DNA of 64,000 bases from an uncultured Lachnospiraceae bacterium (GCA_934317845.1 CAKRES010000001.1:186001-250000); one strand, 5' to 3'. Counted from the stretch's first letter, positions 51,628-60,325 are shown. Program-made: numbers and translations. Notes: generated by a model not told the origin, from the sequence alone.

Positions 51628-53232
51628 CTAATATGCCTGTACACGAATATCTGCTCCATCCCGGACAAGACGGCAGTATTTTGTTTCTGTACGCACATGC
51701 ATCTGCACATCTGCAATCGTAACTTCAACTCCCGGATAAAGAAGTGACTGCACCTTGATCATACCATTGGAATTAGCCATAATCTCTTCCTGTAACTGCT
51801 CAAGCTCCTTTTGCCCATTCTGAAATTCTTTCGTTGCGTTCTCTACCGCAAGCTTTGCCTCTTTTAACGTTGCCATTTTCTCCGGACTTAACTTATCTCC
51901 GGCTGCAATCTTTTTCGTAAACATATCCACTTTTTTCTGATTCGTATCAATGTCACGCTGCAGATCAGGAAGCTGTTTTGCCAGCCAGTGACAGCGTTCC
52001 ACAACTTCCGGGTCAGCTCCCACTTCTAACTTGGTAACTGTTCCCATATCTGAGCCCGCAATTTTAAGATCGATCAGCGAACGGGAACACACACGCCCCC
52101 CTGTGATCAGTCCTTTCTTTCCGGATACCAGTACATCACCCTGGGCAAATGCCTCACTATGCATGATTGCTTCCGTGATGATCTCTCCGCTCGTCTTGAC
52201 CTTGCTGTTTTCTATAAATTTGGAACACAGGTTTCCACCGCACTCCACATATCCTTTGCTCATGCCCTGAATTCCACGCTGGATAACTACTTTTCCTCCG
52301 GCATAGATGGAAGCACCTTCCACGACTCCCTTGACATTGACATCACCACTTGCCCGTACTGTAAATCCGGTACGGACATTACCTTTGATGTCCACATTGC
52401 CCTCATACTCAATATCTCCGGTAGAAGCATCCACATCCCCAAGCACTTCATAGGTATCGGAGACAAAGATCTTATCCCCCTCTAACCGGACATGTCCGTC
52501 GATGTTGGAAAATATCTGTGTTTTGTCTTCACTTTCACGGATATTTTTACCGAATTTCAAATACAACCTTTTTACTTTCCGCGGTGGCAGTTTGTTGCCA
52601 TATACATCTTCTCCGGCATCTCCCTCATCCTCCGGATGCAGCGTTGCAAGGCAGGAATCCTTTTCTACATGATTGATTGCATCCAATTGATGAAAATCCA
52701 CACTGCCATCCTCTAACAACGTAGGCTTTGCTTTTTTCTGCGTATCAAAATGATACTCGATCCATGCATCCTCTCCATGCCGCGGTGCGATACCTTTGGC
52801 GATCGTATAATTCACACAATACTGTCTGTGATGCAGAAAGCGACGGATCTCATAGGTGTCAATTCCAAAAATGATCTGCCGTTGATTCAACAAACGTTCC
52901 ACTGCCGCAACATTTAACAGGCCACCGCCTTTGGATGCCGGATAAAATCTTGCCACCACACGCTGCCGGTCGTCTGACACCTGAAACACCATTTTTTCTT
53001 CCGCAGGAAACACCTCTCTGGCGATCACTTCGACCTCCATCACTTCCTCTTTCATCACTTCCAGCATCTGGTTTAAATGATTAATGTCATAATCAAATAT
53101 ATTCTCGCTCTCCAGATAATCAGCAAGCTCCTTTACATCAATACGTGATCCACCGTTTTTCGGAGGAAACAATCTGACATATGTTTTTCCATTTTTAACT
53201 ACCAACTGAAAAAATCCATTTTTATATCCCAT
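51628..53232 (-). CDS. FapA-type (DUF342) protein
   Basis: Large cytosolic protein with an N-terminal alpha/beta region and a central right-handed beta-helix (about 240-390: repeated GDVDASTG, GNVDIKGNV, GDVNVKGVV, GGKVVIQRG turns) followed by a coiled coil (about 410-475). The 534 residues correspond to FapA/DUF342 polymerising proteins, one of which (FapA of Vibrio) localises flagellar or glucose-signalling components. Here it sits between fliA and small flagellar-operon genes, a usual place in Clostridia. Function in Gram-positives is not established. Confidence 0.82.
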   Translation of the reverse strand: MGYKNGFFQLVVKNGKTYVRLFPPKNGGSRIDVKELADYLESENIFDYDINHLNQMLEVMKEEVMEVEVIAREVFPAEEKMVFQVSDDRQRVVARFYPASKGGGLLNVAAVERLLNQRQIIFGIDTYEIRRFLHHRQYCVNYTIAKGIAPRHGEDAWIEYHFDTQKKAKPTLLEDGSVDFHQLDAINHVEKDSCLATLHPEDEGDAGEDVYGNKLPPRKVKRLYLKFGKNIRESEDKTQIFSNIDGHVRLEGDKIFVSDTYEVLGDVDASTGDIEYEGNVDIKGNVRTGFTVRASGDVNVKGVVEGASIYAGGKVVIQRGIQGMSKGYVECGGNLCSKFIENSKVKTSGEIITEAIMHSEAFAQGDVLVSGKKGLITGGRVCSRSLIDLKIAGSDMGTVTKLEVGADPEVVERCHWLAKQLPDLQRDIDTNQKKVDMFTKKIAAGDKLSPEKMATLKEAKLAVENATKEFQNGQKELEQLQEEIMANSNGMIKVQSLLYPGVEVTIADVQMHVRTETKYCRLVRDGADIRVQAY

Positions 53233-53254
53233 ACGTTTACCTCCGTAAGCTCTT

Positions 53255-54019
53255 CTATCCCATAAACAGATCCATATCTGATCCCAATTGCTCCCGCATT
53301 TTCTTTAATGCTTTTGTGTGGAGCTGGGAAACTCTCGACTCTGACACCTCTAAGATCAGGCTGATCTCTTTGAGTGTCATTTCCTCATAATAATATAACT
53401 CGATCACACGACGTTCTTTCTCCGTCAATCGCTTCAGCGTCTCTGCAAGTACACGCTTTAAATCTTTCTCCTCCATTGCAAGCTCCGGCTGTTCTGCCGT
53501 AGCTCTCCGGGTCCCTGAAGCCTTGATCTCCGCTCCCTGTTCCAGAAAATCTTCTAACGAAGCAATTCCTGTGAGCTTGGTCTGTCCCTGCCATGTATAA
53601 AACTCTTCCAGACTGATCTCCAATGCTTCCGCAATCTCATCATCTGTAGCCGGACGTCCCAGCCTAGAATCCAGTTCCATCATCACCTGCTCCATGCGTT
53701 TTTGTTTTTGTCGCAGAGAACGTGGAATCCAATCCATTTTCCGAATGTGATCTAAAATCGTACCACGGATACGAAGACTTGCATATGTTTCAAATTTGAT
53801 ACCCTTGTCGTAATCAAATTTATCAATGGCATCGATCAATCCAAACACGCCATATCCGACGAGGTCATCAAATTCCACCGTATAACCGAGATACATGCTC
53901 AAACGTCCGGCTACCAGCTTCACTAAAGGAGCGTATTCAATTATAAGTTGTTCACGAATGTCCGCAGTATGCTTTTCCTGATACTGCCGCCATAACTTAT
54001 CCTTCTCTTTTTCGTTCAT
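53255..54019 (-). CDS. fliA: RNA polymerase sigma factor FliA/SigD (sigma-28)
   Basis: Directs transcription of late flagellar and chemotaxis genes. The ATG at 54019 is chosen with GGAGGAG just upstream; an in-frame TTG would run through the site. Region 2 shows DDLVGYGVFGLIDAIDKFD and FETYASLRIRGTILDHIR. Region 3 includes WIPRSLRQK, and region 4 ends with LKEISLILEVSESRVSQLHTKAL. The 254 residues are typical. It is placed after cheD as in Bacillus, with one membrane-protein gene between. Confidence 0.95.
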   Translation of the reverse strand: MNEKEKDKLWRQYQEKHTADIREQLIIEYAPLVKLVAGRLSMYLGYTVEFDDLVGYGVFGLIDAIDKFDYDKGIKFETYASLRIRGTILDHIRKMDWIPRSLRQKQKRMEQVMMELDSRLGRPATDDEIAEALEISLEEFYTWQGQTKLTGIASLEDFLEQGAEIKASGTRRATAEQPELAMEEKDLKRVLAETLKRLTEKERRVIELYYYEEMTLKEISLILEVSESRVSQLHTKALKKMREQLGSDMDLFMG

Positions 54020-54053
54020 ATACTCCTCCAACTAACATGTTACAAACAGAAAA

Positions 54054-54407
54054 TTAATTCTCTTCCTCGCCTTCCATCTGTTCGTTTTCCGTCTCCTCGC
54101 CGTCTTCCTCTTCGTCCTTTTCACTCTCTTCGAGTGCCTTTTTCCGTGCTTCATCCTGCCGCTTCACCGCATCAATCTCCGCCTGCATGATGATCTTGCG
54201 GATGATATTCTGTGCTATTGTTCCCACAGCATAAAACAGCAAAATCGTAAGTAACAGTCTCCACATCGCACTTTGAAATGGCACTCCGGTCTTAATGTTA
54301 TAAAGACACATGATCAGTGTCGGAACCAGTACAATAAAAGGACGCACATATTTTAGTTTCCCTTTTGCCGGATCAGCCACTTCGATCACTTGATTATAAT
54401 TATCCAC
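54054..54407 (-). CDS. Two-helix membrane protein with acidic tail, chemotaxis operon
   Basis: I do not know this family. The 117 residues have two hydrophobic helices (about 21-39 and 46-66), a basic-helical stretch (KIIMQAEIDAVKRQDEARKK) and a strongly acidic C-terminus (about 92-117). It lies 15 bases after cheD and 34 before fliA. The helices suggest it sits in the membrane with the acidic tail in the cytosol. The equivalent position in Bacillus is empty. Confidence 0.65.
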   Translation of the reverse strand: MDNYNQVIEVADPAKGKLKYVRPFIVLVPTLIMCLYNIKTGVPFQSAMWRLLLTILLFYAVGTIAQNIIRKIIMQAEIDAVKRQDEARKKALEESEKDEEEDGEETENEQMEGEEEN

Positions 54408-54422
54408 GTTTTGTCCTCCAGA

Positions 54423-54908
54423 TTATAATTTCGTAACACCCTTTCCAACTGCACGCACTTCCAGCACTCCATCTTCCGGATAAAACTCGATCGTCCGCCC
54501 ATAATCCAGCCCGGTATCTTCCGCCACAATACGGATCTTATGCTTTGCCAGAATTTCCTTTGCAGCGTCCACATTTCTCTGCCCAATAGCAGAAATATCT
54601 GTGTTGCCGGAAAAGTTAAACATCTGTGCTCCACCTGCCAGCTTCGCTACCAGATCTTCCTTCTTTACACCATTTTTTTCCAACAAGGCAAGCAGATCCA
54701 GAAATCCCGTATCGACAAACTTGGCACGATTGGAATTATTCCGGATCTTTGTACTATCCGGAAGCATTGCATGAAGCATGCCGCAAAGCTTTTGATTCCG
54801 GTCGTAAAGCACGATTCCAACGCATGAGCCAAGACCTAGTGTAATAATGGAATCTGGGGCTTTACAAATATTAAAATCGGCCATTCCTACCTTTATTCTT
54901 TCACTCAT
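54423..54908 (-). CDS. cheD: Chemoreceptor glutamine deamidase CheD
   Basis: Deamidates receptor glutamines and, bound to CheC, modulates adaptation. C29 in LGSCVG and H46 in GMLHAML are the catalytic pair, followed by the conserved N and FVDTG segment. In 161 residues it is complete. It is eight bases after cheC, the usual partner. Confidence 0.95.
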   Translation of the reverse strand: MSERIKVGMADFNICKAPDSIITLGLGSCVGIVLYDRNQKLCGMLHAMLPDSTKIRNNSNRAKFVDTGFLDLLALLEKNGVKKEDLVAKLAGGAQMFNFSGNTDISAIGQRNVDAAKEILAKHKIRIVAEDTGLDYGRTIEFYPEDGVLEVRAVGKGVTKL

Positions 54909-54916
54909 ACGTCTAC

Positions 54917-55534
54917 CTATAATCCAAATTTACTCATAATCTTATTATACGAATCCATATCAGGCATCAACAGATAATAGCCCGTTACGCCCTCATCCAC
55001 CTCATCAAAAGTCGCATCAATGATCAATGCCCGGTCTCCCAGCTTTCCAAATTCAATCGCCGGAACACTTAAAATCGCTCCTGCCATATCATAACATACC
55101 TGTGGCACAGAGGAACGAATCTTCAGTTCTGTCATCGTAGAGATTGCTGTCAAATATGCTCCTGTGATGACATTTCCAATCTCCTTCAGTACAGAAAAAT
55201 CCATATGGGAAAATGTTGTTTCATCTCCCTCTTTTCCAAGCACCTGATTTGCCAGTCGTCTTGCTGACTTCTGATCCATCGCAAACATCATCATGCCATT
55301 GACGTCCCCACACAGTGTGATCAGGATACCTACGATGGGATTTTCCGGGCCATCCATCACGTCCGCGATCTTATCAAGCTCCACCAGAGCCACATGAGGG
55401 GCAACCGTTCCGATCATACGGCTTCCAAGCATCTGTGACATTGCAGTCACCGCATTACCAAGTCCAATATTACCAATCTCTTTTAATACATCAAACTGTC
55501 CATCTGTAATTTCATCATAATTACTAATCGGCAT
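54917..55534 (-). CDS. cheC: CheY-P phosphatase CheC
   Basis: Dephosphorylates CheY-P and binds CheD. Both active-site copies are present: D15-xxx-E19-xx-N22 (DVLKEIGN) and S114-xxx-E118-xx-N121 (SVLKEIGN). This two-site form is CheC rather than single-site CheX. The 205 residues are complete. It lies 20 bases after cheW and 8 before cheD. Confidence 0.95.
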   Translation of the reverse strand: MPISNYDEITDGQFDVLKEIGNIGLGNAVTAMSQMLGSRMIGTVAPHVALVELDKIADVMDGPENPIVGILITLCGDVNGMMMFAMDQKSARRLANQVLGKEGDETTFSHMDFSVLKEIGNVITGAYLTAISTMTELKIRSSVPQVCYDMAGAILSVPAIEFGKLGDRALIIDATFDEVDEGVTGYYLLMPDMDSYNKIMSKFGL

Positions 55535-55554
55535 ATGATCACTCCATCTTTCCT

Positions 55555-56010
55555 TTATTCATTCTCAGAAATCAATGCACTGATATTAAGCAGTGAGATC
55601 AGATCATCATCATGCTTTCCAATTCCCATCAGGAAATTATTGCCATCTTCCTGTTTCTTATCATAGCCTGTTTTTTCCATCTGCTCATCAGATAACGTTA
55701 CTACTTCTTTTACTTCATCCACCTGAACACCAAAAGAACCCTGCTGTTCTGCCTTGAGAATAATAATACGTGTTTTTCCGGTAACCACATCTTCATCCAG
55801 TCCAAATTTCTTGCGCATACTCATTACAGGGATAACCTCTCCACGCAAGTTGATCACACCCTCAAAATAGGATTGTGCCTTTGGCACTCTCGTGATGCGC
55901 TGCATTCTTACAATGTTGTCTACATATCCGATGTCAATGCCATACTGCTCATTGTCGATCTTTACTACAATAAACTGTTTTAAATCATTTGTTACATTAT
56001 TTTCTACCAT
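55555..56010 (-). CDS. cheW: Coupling protein CheW
   Basis: SH3-like adaptor linking CheA to receptors. VINLRGEVIPVMSMRKKFGL is recognisable at about 71-90 and the DEVKEVV segment follows. The 151 residues are complete. It lies 15 bases after cheA. No other CheW or CheV copy is present in the window. Confidence 0.95.
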   Translation of the reverse strand: MVENNVTNDLKQFIVVKIDNEQYGIDIGYVDNIVRMQRITRVPKAQSYFEGVINLRGEVIPVMSMRKKFGLDEDVVTGKTRIIILKAEQQGSFGVQVDEVKEVVTLSDEQMEKTGYDKKQEDGNNFLMGIGKHDDDLISLLNISALISENE

Positions 56011-56025
56011 GCCAGTTCACCCCCA

Positions 56026-58104
56026 TTATACCAATGCATTTGCGTCTAAGATCAAAGCAATCTCACCATCACCAAGAATCGTTGCACCGCTGATCATCTT
56101 CTCAACATGAATATATTTACCTAATGACTTGATTACGATCTCCTGCTGTCCGATCAGGTTATCAACGACCAGTCCGGCCAGTTTCTCACCCTTGGAAACG
56201 ATAACCACAGTAAGATTCTCCGCATCCTCCTCACGAGGCGGGCAGTCAAGCAAGTCATACAGTCTTACCAGAGGAATCACGCTTCCACGAAGATGGATCA
56301 CCTCACGGCTCTGTACATACTTGATATCATTTACGGAAACATCTTCGATCGTCTGGATAGAACCCAATGGAATCGCATATTTCTCTTCGCCCAGTTCGAT
56401 CATAAGTGCCTGGATGATTGCTAAAGTAAGCGGCAGGCGAATGGTAAAGGTACTTCCTTCATTTTTCTTCGTCCGGACCTCTATATCGCCACCAAGGCCT
56501 TCAATCTTACTCTTTACTACGTCAAGACCTACACCTCGACCGGATACATCCGTAATCTTGTCCGCGGTAGAGAAACTCGGAAGGAATAATAAATCAATAA
56601 TTTCTTTATCCTCCATCGTCTCTGCCTGCTCGGCAGTGATCGTACCACGCTCGATCGCTTTTTCGCGAACCTTCTCCACATTGATTCCGGCACCGTCATC
56701 CTTTACTTCAATGACAACATTGTTACCATCCTGATATGCATTGAGCCAGATAGAACCTTTTTCCGGTTTACCAAGCTTTGCACGTTCCTCTGCGGTCTCA
56801 AGCCCATGATCGGCGGAATTACGAAGCAGATGCATCAATGGATCACCAATCTCATCAATAACGGTACGGTCAAGCTCGGTATCCTCACCTGTCATGTATA
56901 ACTCCATCTTTTTTCCAAGTTTTTTGGAAAGCTCTCGGATCATACGAGGAAAACGGTTTACTACACTTTCGATCGGCATCATACGAACTTTCATTACCGA
57001 TTCATGTAGGTTTGTGGTGATCCGCTCTAAATACTCGATCTGCTCGGTAAAGTTCTGGGAATTAGATGCAGTATCATGCTCACTTGCAGCTACCAGACCA
57101 TTCTTCGCAATGATCAGCTCACTCACCTGATTCATCAGTTCATCGAGTTTCTCCAAATCGACACGGACAGAACGGTTGATCACTGGTTTGCTGCCACTCT
57201 TGGCAGGTGTCTTCTTTGGTTCTGCCGCTTTGGCAGAAGCAGCCGGTTTCGCTTCCTCTTTTGGAGTCTGCTCTTTGACAGCCTCTTCTGGTTTCTCTTC
57301 TTTCTTATCAAATAATGCAGGATCAACGGCTTCCATATATACACTGTCAATCTCTGAAACAGAAAGGATCGCATTTTTTACTTTTTCTTCGTCGGCATCT
57401 GTAATAATACAAACGCTGAAATCCAGTTCAAATTTCTCATCCTCGATATCCTGTACAGAAGGATCTGACTTAATGATCTCACCTAAGCCTTCAATCTCCT
57501 TAAACACTAAAAATGCACGAGCCGCTTTCAACAGACAACTCTCTTGTACATATACCGTAGCAGCAAATACATTCTGCTTGTTAGCAACTGCTTCCTTGAT
57601 CGCATGCTGCTCAAATTCTGCATACTGGAAATGCTTATATTTACACTTGTCATCCTCAGACTGTGGTGCTTGTGCTTCCTTCTTTGGTTCTTCTTTTGCT
57701 CCGGAATGTTGTGCTGCCTCTGTTCCATCCAAGGTAGCCTTTAAAGACGTGATCAATTCTTCGTTATCATTGTCACCCTCATCTGCAGAATTGATGATGT
57801 TATCCAGATAAGTTTCAATTGCTGTCAAACATTCAAACAATACATCCACAAGATCCGGTGTTACTTTCACATTGTCACTTCTCACTTCAGAGAACACATC
57901 TTCCATTACATGAGTCAGTTTCTGCATACGCTTATATCCCATGGTTCCAGCCATTCCCTTCATGGAATGTGCTGCACGGAAGATTTCATTGATCGTATCC
58001 TTGTTCTCCGGCTCCTTCTCAAGCACCATCAGATTATCACTTAAACTCTGCAAATGCTCCTTGGTCTCATCAATAAAAATTTCTAAATACTGGCTTACGT
58101 CCAT
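56026..58104 (-). CDS. cheA: Chemotaxis histidine kinase CheA
   Basis: Receptor-controlled kinase for CheY and CheB. The ATG at 58104 gives MDVSQYLEIF with GGGGG upstream, instead of the 11-residue longer frame. HPt domain with H46 in AAHSMKG; a CheY-binding P2-like domain (about 155-270); a Lys/Ala/Pro linker; dimerisation helices (SVRVDLEKLDELMNQVSELI); ATPase (HLLRNSADHG, DDGAGIN, GRGVGLDVV); CheW-like P5. The 692 residues are complete. It is one base after the cheB stop, and cheW follows. Confidence 0.97.
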   Translation of the reverse strand: MDVSQYLEIFIDETKEHLQSLSDNLMVLEKEPENKDTINEIFRAAHSMKGMAGTMGYKRMQKLTHVMEDVFSEVRSDNVKVTPDLVDVLFECLTAIETYLDNIINSADEGDNDNEELITSLKATLDGTEAAQHSGAKEEPKKEAQAPQSEDDKCKYKHFQYAEFEQHAIKEAVANKQNVFAATVYVQESCLLKAARAFLVFKEIEGLGEIIKSDPSVQDIEDEKFELDFSVCIITDADEEKVKNAILSVSEIDSVYMEAVDPALFDKKEEKPEEAVKEQTPKEEAKPAASAKAAEPKKTPAKSGSKPVINRSVRVDLEKLDELMNQVSELIIAKNGLVAASEHDTASNSQNFTEQIEYLERITTNLHESVMKVRMMPIESVVNRFPRMIRELSKKLGKKMELYMTGEDTELDRTVIDEIGDPLMHLLRNSADHGLETAEERAKLGKPEKGSIWLNAYQDGNNVVIEVKDDGAGINVEKVREKAIERGTITAEQAETMEDKEIIDLLFLPSFSTADKITDVSGRGVGLDVVKSKIEGLGGDIEVRTKKNEGSTFTIRLPLTLAIIQALMIELGEEKYAIPLGSIQTIEDVSVNDIKYVQSREVIHLRGSVIPLVRLYDLLDCPPREEDAENLTVVIVSKGEKLAGLVVDNLIGQQEIVIKSLGKYIHVEKMISGATILGDGEIALILDANALV

Positions 58105-58105
58105 A

Positions 58106-58702
58106 TCATCGTACCCCCAATTTCTTTGTAATTTCATCAGCTATCTTAGATAGTGGAAGAGATACATCCACTAACCCGGCTTCTGTTAACATCTTTGGCA
58201 TTCCATATATCACACTGGAGTCTTTATCCTGTGCAATCGTATAGATTTCTTTTTTTTCTTTCAAATGCCTGATACCTTCTGTTCCATCAGCACCCATGCC
58301 GGTCAACACCACTGCAACGATCTCTTTTGCAGAAACCTCTGTCAACGACTCATATGCATAATTGGCACAGGGTCGGACTCCTTCTCTGGGTGGCTCATCT
58401 GTCAACATAATGCGATACACCCCATTTTTCTCCTGTACTTTTAAATGCCGGCCGCCTTTTGCTATATACACATGCCCGTTCTTTAATATCTCCTGGTCGT
58501 TAGCCTCACTTACCTGAATCTTACTCAGTTGATTCAGTCGCTCCGCCAAAGAATTCGTAAAGCCTGATGGCATATGCTGCACCACGATTACCGCCGCGTC
58601 CAGATTTGCAGGCAGTTTTGGAATCACCTGCTGCAACGACTTCGGGCCACCTGTGGAAGAAGCGATCACGACCAAATGATTGACTCTCTCCTTGTCTGGC
58701 AT
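58106..58702 (-). CDS. cheB: CheB-type methylesterase without receiver domain
   Basis: Receptor-methylesterase catalytic domain only. S16 (ASSTGGP), H43 (VVQHMP) and D139 (TGMGADG) form the triad, and 198 residues cover just this fold. Normal CheB is about 350 residues with an N-terminal receiver phosphorylated by CheA. That receiver is absent, and the 173 bases upstream contain no remnant that I can recognise. The start has a strong GGAGGAG site and an extended -10 promoter, so the gene looks functional. Without the receiver, activity may be constitutive or controlled otherwise. Confidence 0.9.
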   Translation of the reverse strand: MPDKERVNHLVVIASSTGGPKSLQQVIPKLPANLDAAVIVVQHMPSGFTNSLAERLNQLSKIQVSEANDQEILKNGHVYIAKGGRHLKVQEKNGVYRIMLTDEPPREGVRPCANYAYESLTEVSAKEIVAVVLTGMGADGTEGIRHLKEKKEIYTIAQDKDSSVIYGMPKMLTEAGLVDVSLPLSKIADEITKKLGVR

Positions 58703-58763
58703 ACCACTCCTCCAAATTGTATTAGTTTACTGGTTACTCTTATGAGCTTCCATCTTTGCTACC

Positions 58764-58772
58764 ATTATAACA
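58764..58772 (-). promoter_or_regulatory. Extended -10 promoter of the che genes
   Basis: On the minus strand TGTTATAAT gives TG-n-TATAAT, an extended -10 with a perfect hexamer and no clear -35, 60 bases upstream of the cheB ATG. It lies after the SleB-gene terminator, so the che genes probably restart transcription here. Confidence 0.5.
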
Positions 58773-58825
58773 AACCATATACAACTCATACGTGCATAGT
58801 AATCGTTTTTCTATAATTTATCACG

Positions 58826-58865
58826 AAAAAAAAGAACCGTAAATCATTTTTTGATCTACGGCTCT
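58826..58865 (-). terminator. Terminator of the cell-wall hydrolase gene
   Basis: As minus-strand RNA, a 14-base-pair stem with two G-U pairs (58852-58865 with 58833-58846), a loop of five A and eight U (58826-58833). Confidence 0.9.
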
Positions 58866-58875
58866 ATTCACATCC

Positions 58876-59520
58876 TTATTTAAACATATGACCTGCAATT
58901 CTTAGTCGGGCACCAGATACATATCCATTGAAACAATAGTATCCTTTCATATGCGTGGTCTTTCCTTTATATGTTACCCTTTTCTCACCGGAAAGTGCTT
59001 CCTTAGCAGCCTTTACACACTGCTTATAATAAGAAGTGGAAGAAAATCCACCCTTATCATAGGTTCTTAATGCACGGGCAAGCGAACCATTTCTTGCTGG
59101 AGAAAACTGATACCGCTGGTACAGCACCCCTTTAATAGAAGAAGGAAAACGTTTAGATTCCATACGGTTCTTTACGACAATCCCTACAGCCAGTTTTCCG
59201 GCATATGGCTGATTTCCTGCCTCGCAATAAATAATAGAAGACATATAGCGAAGGTCAGATTTAGTATAGCTTGGTAAATTGCCTTTCTTTGTCTTTACCT
59301 TTTTGCTTTTTTTCTTGACTGCTTTTTTCTTCTTGGCTTTTTTCACAGTCTGCGTCGTTGCTTCCTGTGTAGTCTGCACCTCAGTAGTTGCTTCCGTAGA
59401 AACAGTAGTTGCTTCCGGAATTGCTTCGGATTCCTCTGCCTTTGTTACAATTGACATATGATAGTTGGCTAACATCACAACAGCAATCAATGCTGCAGCA
59501 ATGAGTCTCTTTGCTTTCAT
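58876..59520 (-). CDS. Secreted SleB-like cell-wall hydrolase
   Basis: Hydrolase_2-family peptidoglycan lytic enzyme related to the spore cortex enzyme SleB, many members of which are vegetative. Signal peptide (1-28), an ATTEV/TTQEATT-rich linker (38-58), a Lys-rich stretch (59-79) and a catalytic domain (about 85-214) with SSIIYCEAGNQPYAGKLAVG (conserved glutamate) and the KGYYCFNG closing segment. At 214 residues it is complete. A consensus sigma-A promoter precedes it. It sits in an interval splitting the fla/che operon, so it could help flagella cross the wall, but that is inference. Confidence 0.87.
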   Translation of the reverse strand: MKAKRLIAAALIAVVMLANYHMSIVTKAEESEAIPEATTVSTEATTEVQTTQEATTQTVKKAKKKKAVKKKSKKVKTKKGNLPSYTKSDLRYMSSIIYCEAGNQPYAGKLAVGIVVKNRMESKRFPSSIKGVLYQRYQFSPARNGSLARALRTYDKGGFSSTSYYKQCVKAAKEALSGEKRVTYKGKTTHMKGYYCFNGYVSGARLRIAGHMFK

Positions 59521-59591
59521 AATAAATCTCCTTACATAATTATTACACCAAGAAACATTTTCTGAAACAAGGTGTTAACATTTATGTAACA

Positions 59592-59619
59592 ATTATAACA
59601 AATTCTTAAAAAATGTCAA
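59592..59619 (-). promoter_or_regulatory. Consensus sigma-A promoter of the cell-wall hydrolase gene
   Basis: On the minus strand TTGACA (59614-59619), a 16-base spacer and TATAAT (59592-59597): both hexamers are perfect, with a leader of about 65 bases. Confidence 0.85.
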
Positions 59620-59644
59620 GTGTAAAGTTTTTTTGAAAAAAATG

Positions 59645-59674
59645 ACAACGAAACAAGCCCTCCTGCATAATATA
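59645..59674 (+). promoter_or_regulatory. Candidate sigma-K-like promoter of the Cys/Gly-rich gene
   Basis: ACA (59645-59647), 17 bases and GCATAATATA (59665-59674). The -10 fits the sporulation sigma-K consensus GCATAnnnTA, and no sigma-A -35 is found at the proper distance. The region is AT-rich, so chance matches are possible. Confidence 0.4.
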
Positions 59675-59707
59675 ACATTGTAAAACAAAAATTTCAGGAG
59701 GCTCATT

Positions 59708-59935
59708 ATGAGTGATTTAGCTGCTACCCATTGTGGTTCCGGTTGTGACGGCGGATGTTTCGGTGGAAATAACTGCATCTGGTGGATCTTAATTCTTTGC
59801 TGCTGCTGTGGAAATGGCAATTCTTTTGGAGGCGATAACTGTGGCGGTGGCTGCTGCGATATTATTCTTCCACTGCTCTTAATTTCCTGCTGCTGCGGTA
59901 ACGGATCAGGATTCTTTGGCGGCGGATGCTGCTAA
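59708..59935 (+). CDS. Cysteine- and glycine-rich small protein with two hydrophobic segments
   Basis: The 75 residues contain 16 cysteines and 19 glycines. The second half is a degenerate duplication: a hydrophobic block (IWWILIL, then IILPLLLIS) is each time followed by CCC(C)GNG and FGG, ending in GGCC. A consensus AGGAGG stands eight bases before the ATG, so translation is very likely. Similar proteins of Lachnospiraceae have, to my recollection, been labelled chorion-class high-cysteine proteins; no function is known. It could be a disulfide-linked coat or envelope component, or a metal-binding peptide. Its promoter looks sigma-K-like, and it has its own terminator. Confidence 0.75.
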   Translation: MSDLAATHCGSGCDGGCFGGNNCIWWILILCCCCGNGNSFGGDNCGGGCCDIILPLLLISCCCGNGSGFFGGGCC

Positions 59936-59974
59936 TCGAGAGCTACCCGGGCTTTGGCTCGCCACTCACACAAC

Positions 59975-60004
59975 AAAAAAAGAGGGAATCACTCCCTCTT
60001 TTTT
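59975..60004. terminator. Terminator after the Cys/Gly-rich gene
   Basis: A 12-base-pair stem, AAAAAAGAGGGA (59976-59987) with TCCCTCTTTTTT (59993-60004), 5-base loop. With A and T tracts on both sides it also serves the convergent 60011 gene. Confidence 0.88.
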
Positions 60005-60010
60005 CTATGT

Positions 60011-60325
60011 CTAATGACAAAATAACCAATAGAAAAGCAGCAACATTACGATGCCATTTACTCTGTTTCCTTTCCCACAGTTTTCTGCCTGCTCAACTAA
60101 AACTACTTTCTGTTCCAGTCCATTTTCCTCCTTTGCACGCTCCTCCTCTCCTGTTTCCATTTTCTCTACCTGTGTACCATACCGTGCCTGTCTCATCGTA
60201 TTCTGTCCGCGTCTGCCGTTCATAAGCATACACTTCGGGTCAATTTCATAAAGCGTATTATCCTCTAAAATTAGATTCGGATTCTGGCTGTAATCCGCTT
60301 TCTGAAACAAATACTCTTCATTCAT
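60011..60325 (-). CDS. Tail-anchored hypothetical protein
   Basis: Unrecognised protein of 104 residues. A polar N-terminal half (MNEEYLFQKADYSQNPNLIL), a Glu-rich middle and a C-terminal hydrophobic helix (about 90-102: NGIVMLLLFYWLF) ending in CH suggest a tail-anchored topology. An AAGGAG site is 9-10 bases upstream. It is transcribed toward the Cys/Gly-rich gene and away from the 60450 pair, with only 124 bases between the divergent starts. Function unknown. Confidence 0.6.
   Translation of the reverse strand: MNEEYLFQKADYSQNPNLILEDNTLYEIDPKCMLMNGRRGQNTMRQARYGTQVEKMETGEEERAKEENGLEQKVVLVEQAENCGKGNRVNGIVMLLLFYWLFCH

Noticed and set aside
56129..57811. Plus-strand open frames of 200 or more codons opposite cheA
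   Set aside because: Ser/Thr/Phe-rich composition is the usual mirror of the cheA codon pattern; no ribosome sites.
58703..58875. Frameshifted CheB receiver domain upstream of cheB
   Set aside because: The 173 bases hold a terminator, a promoter and a leader in all frames; no receiver motifs (DD, D, T, K) are visible.
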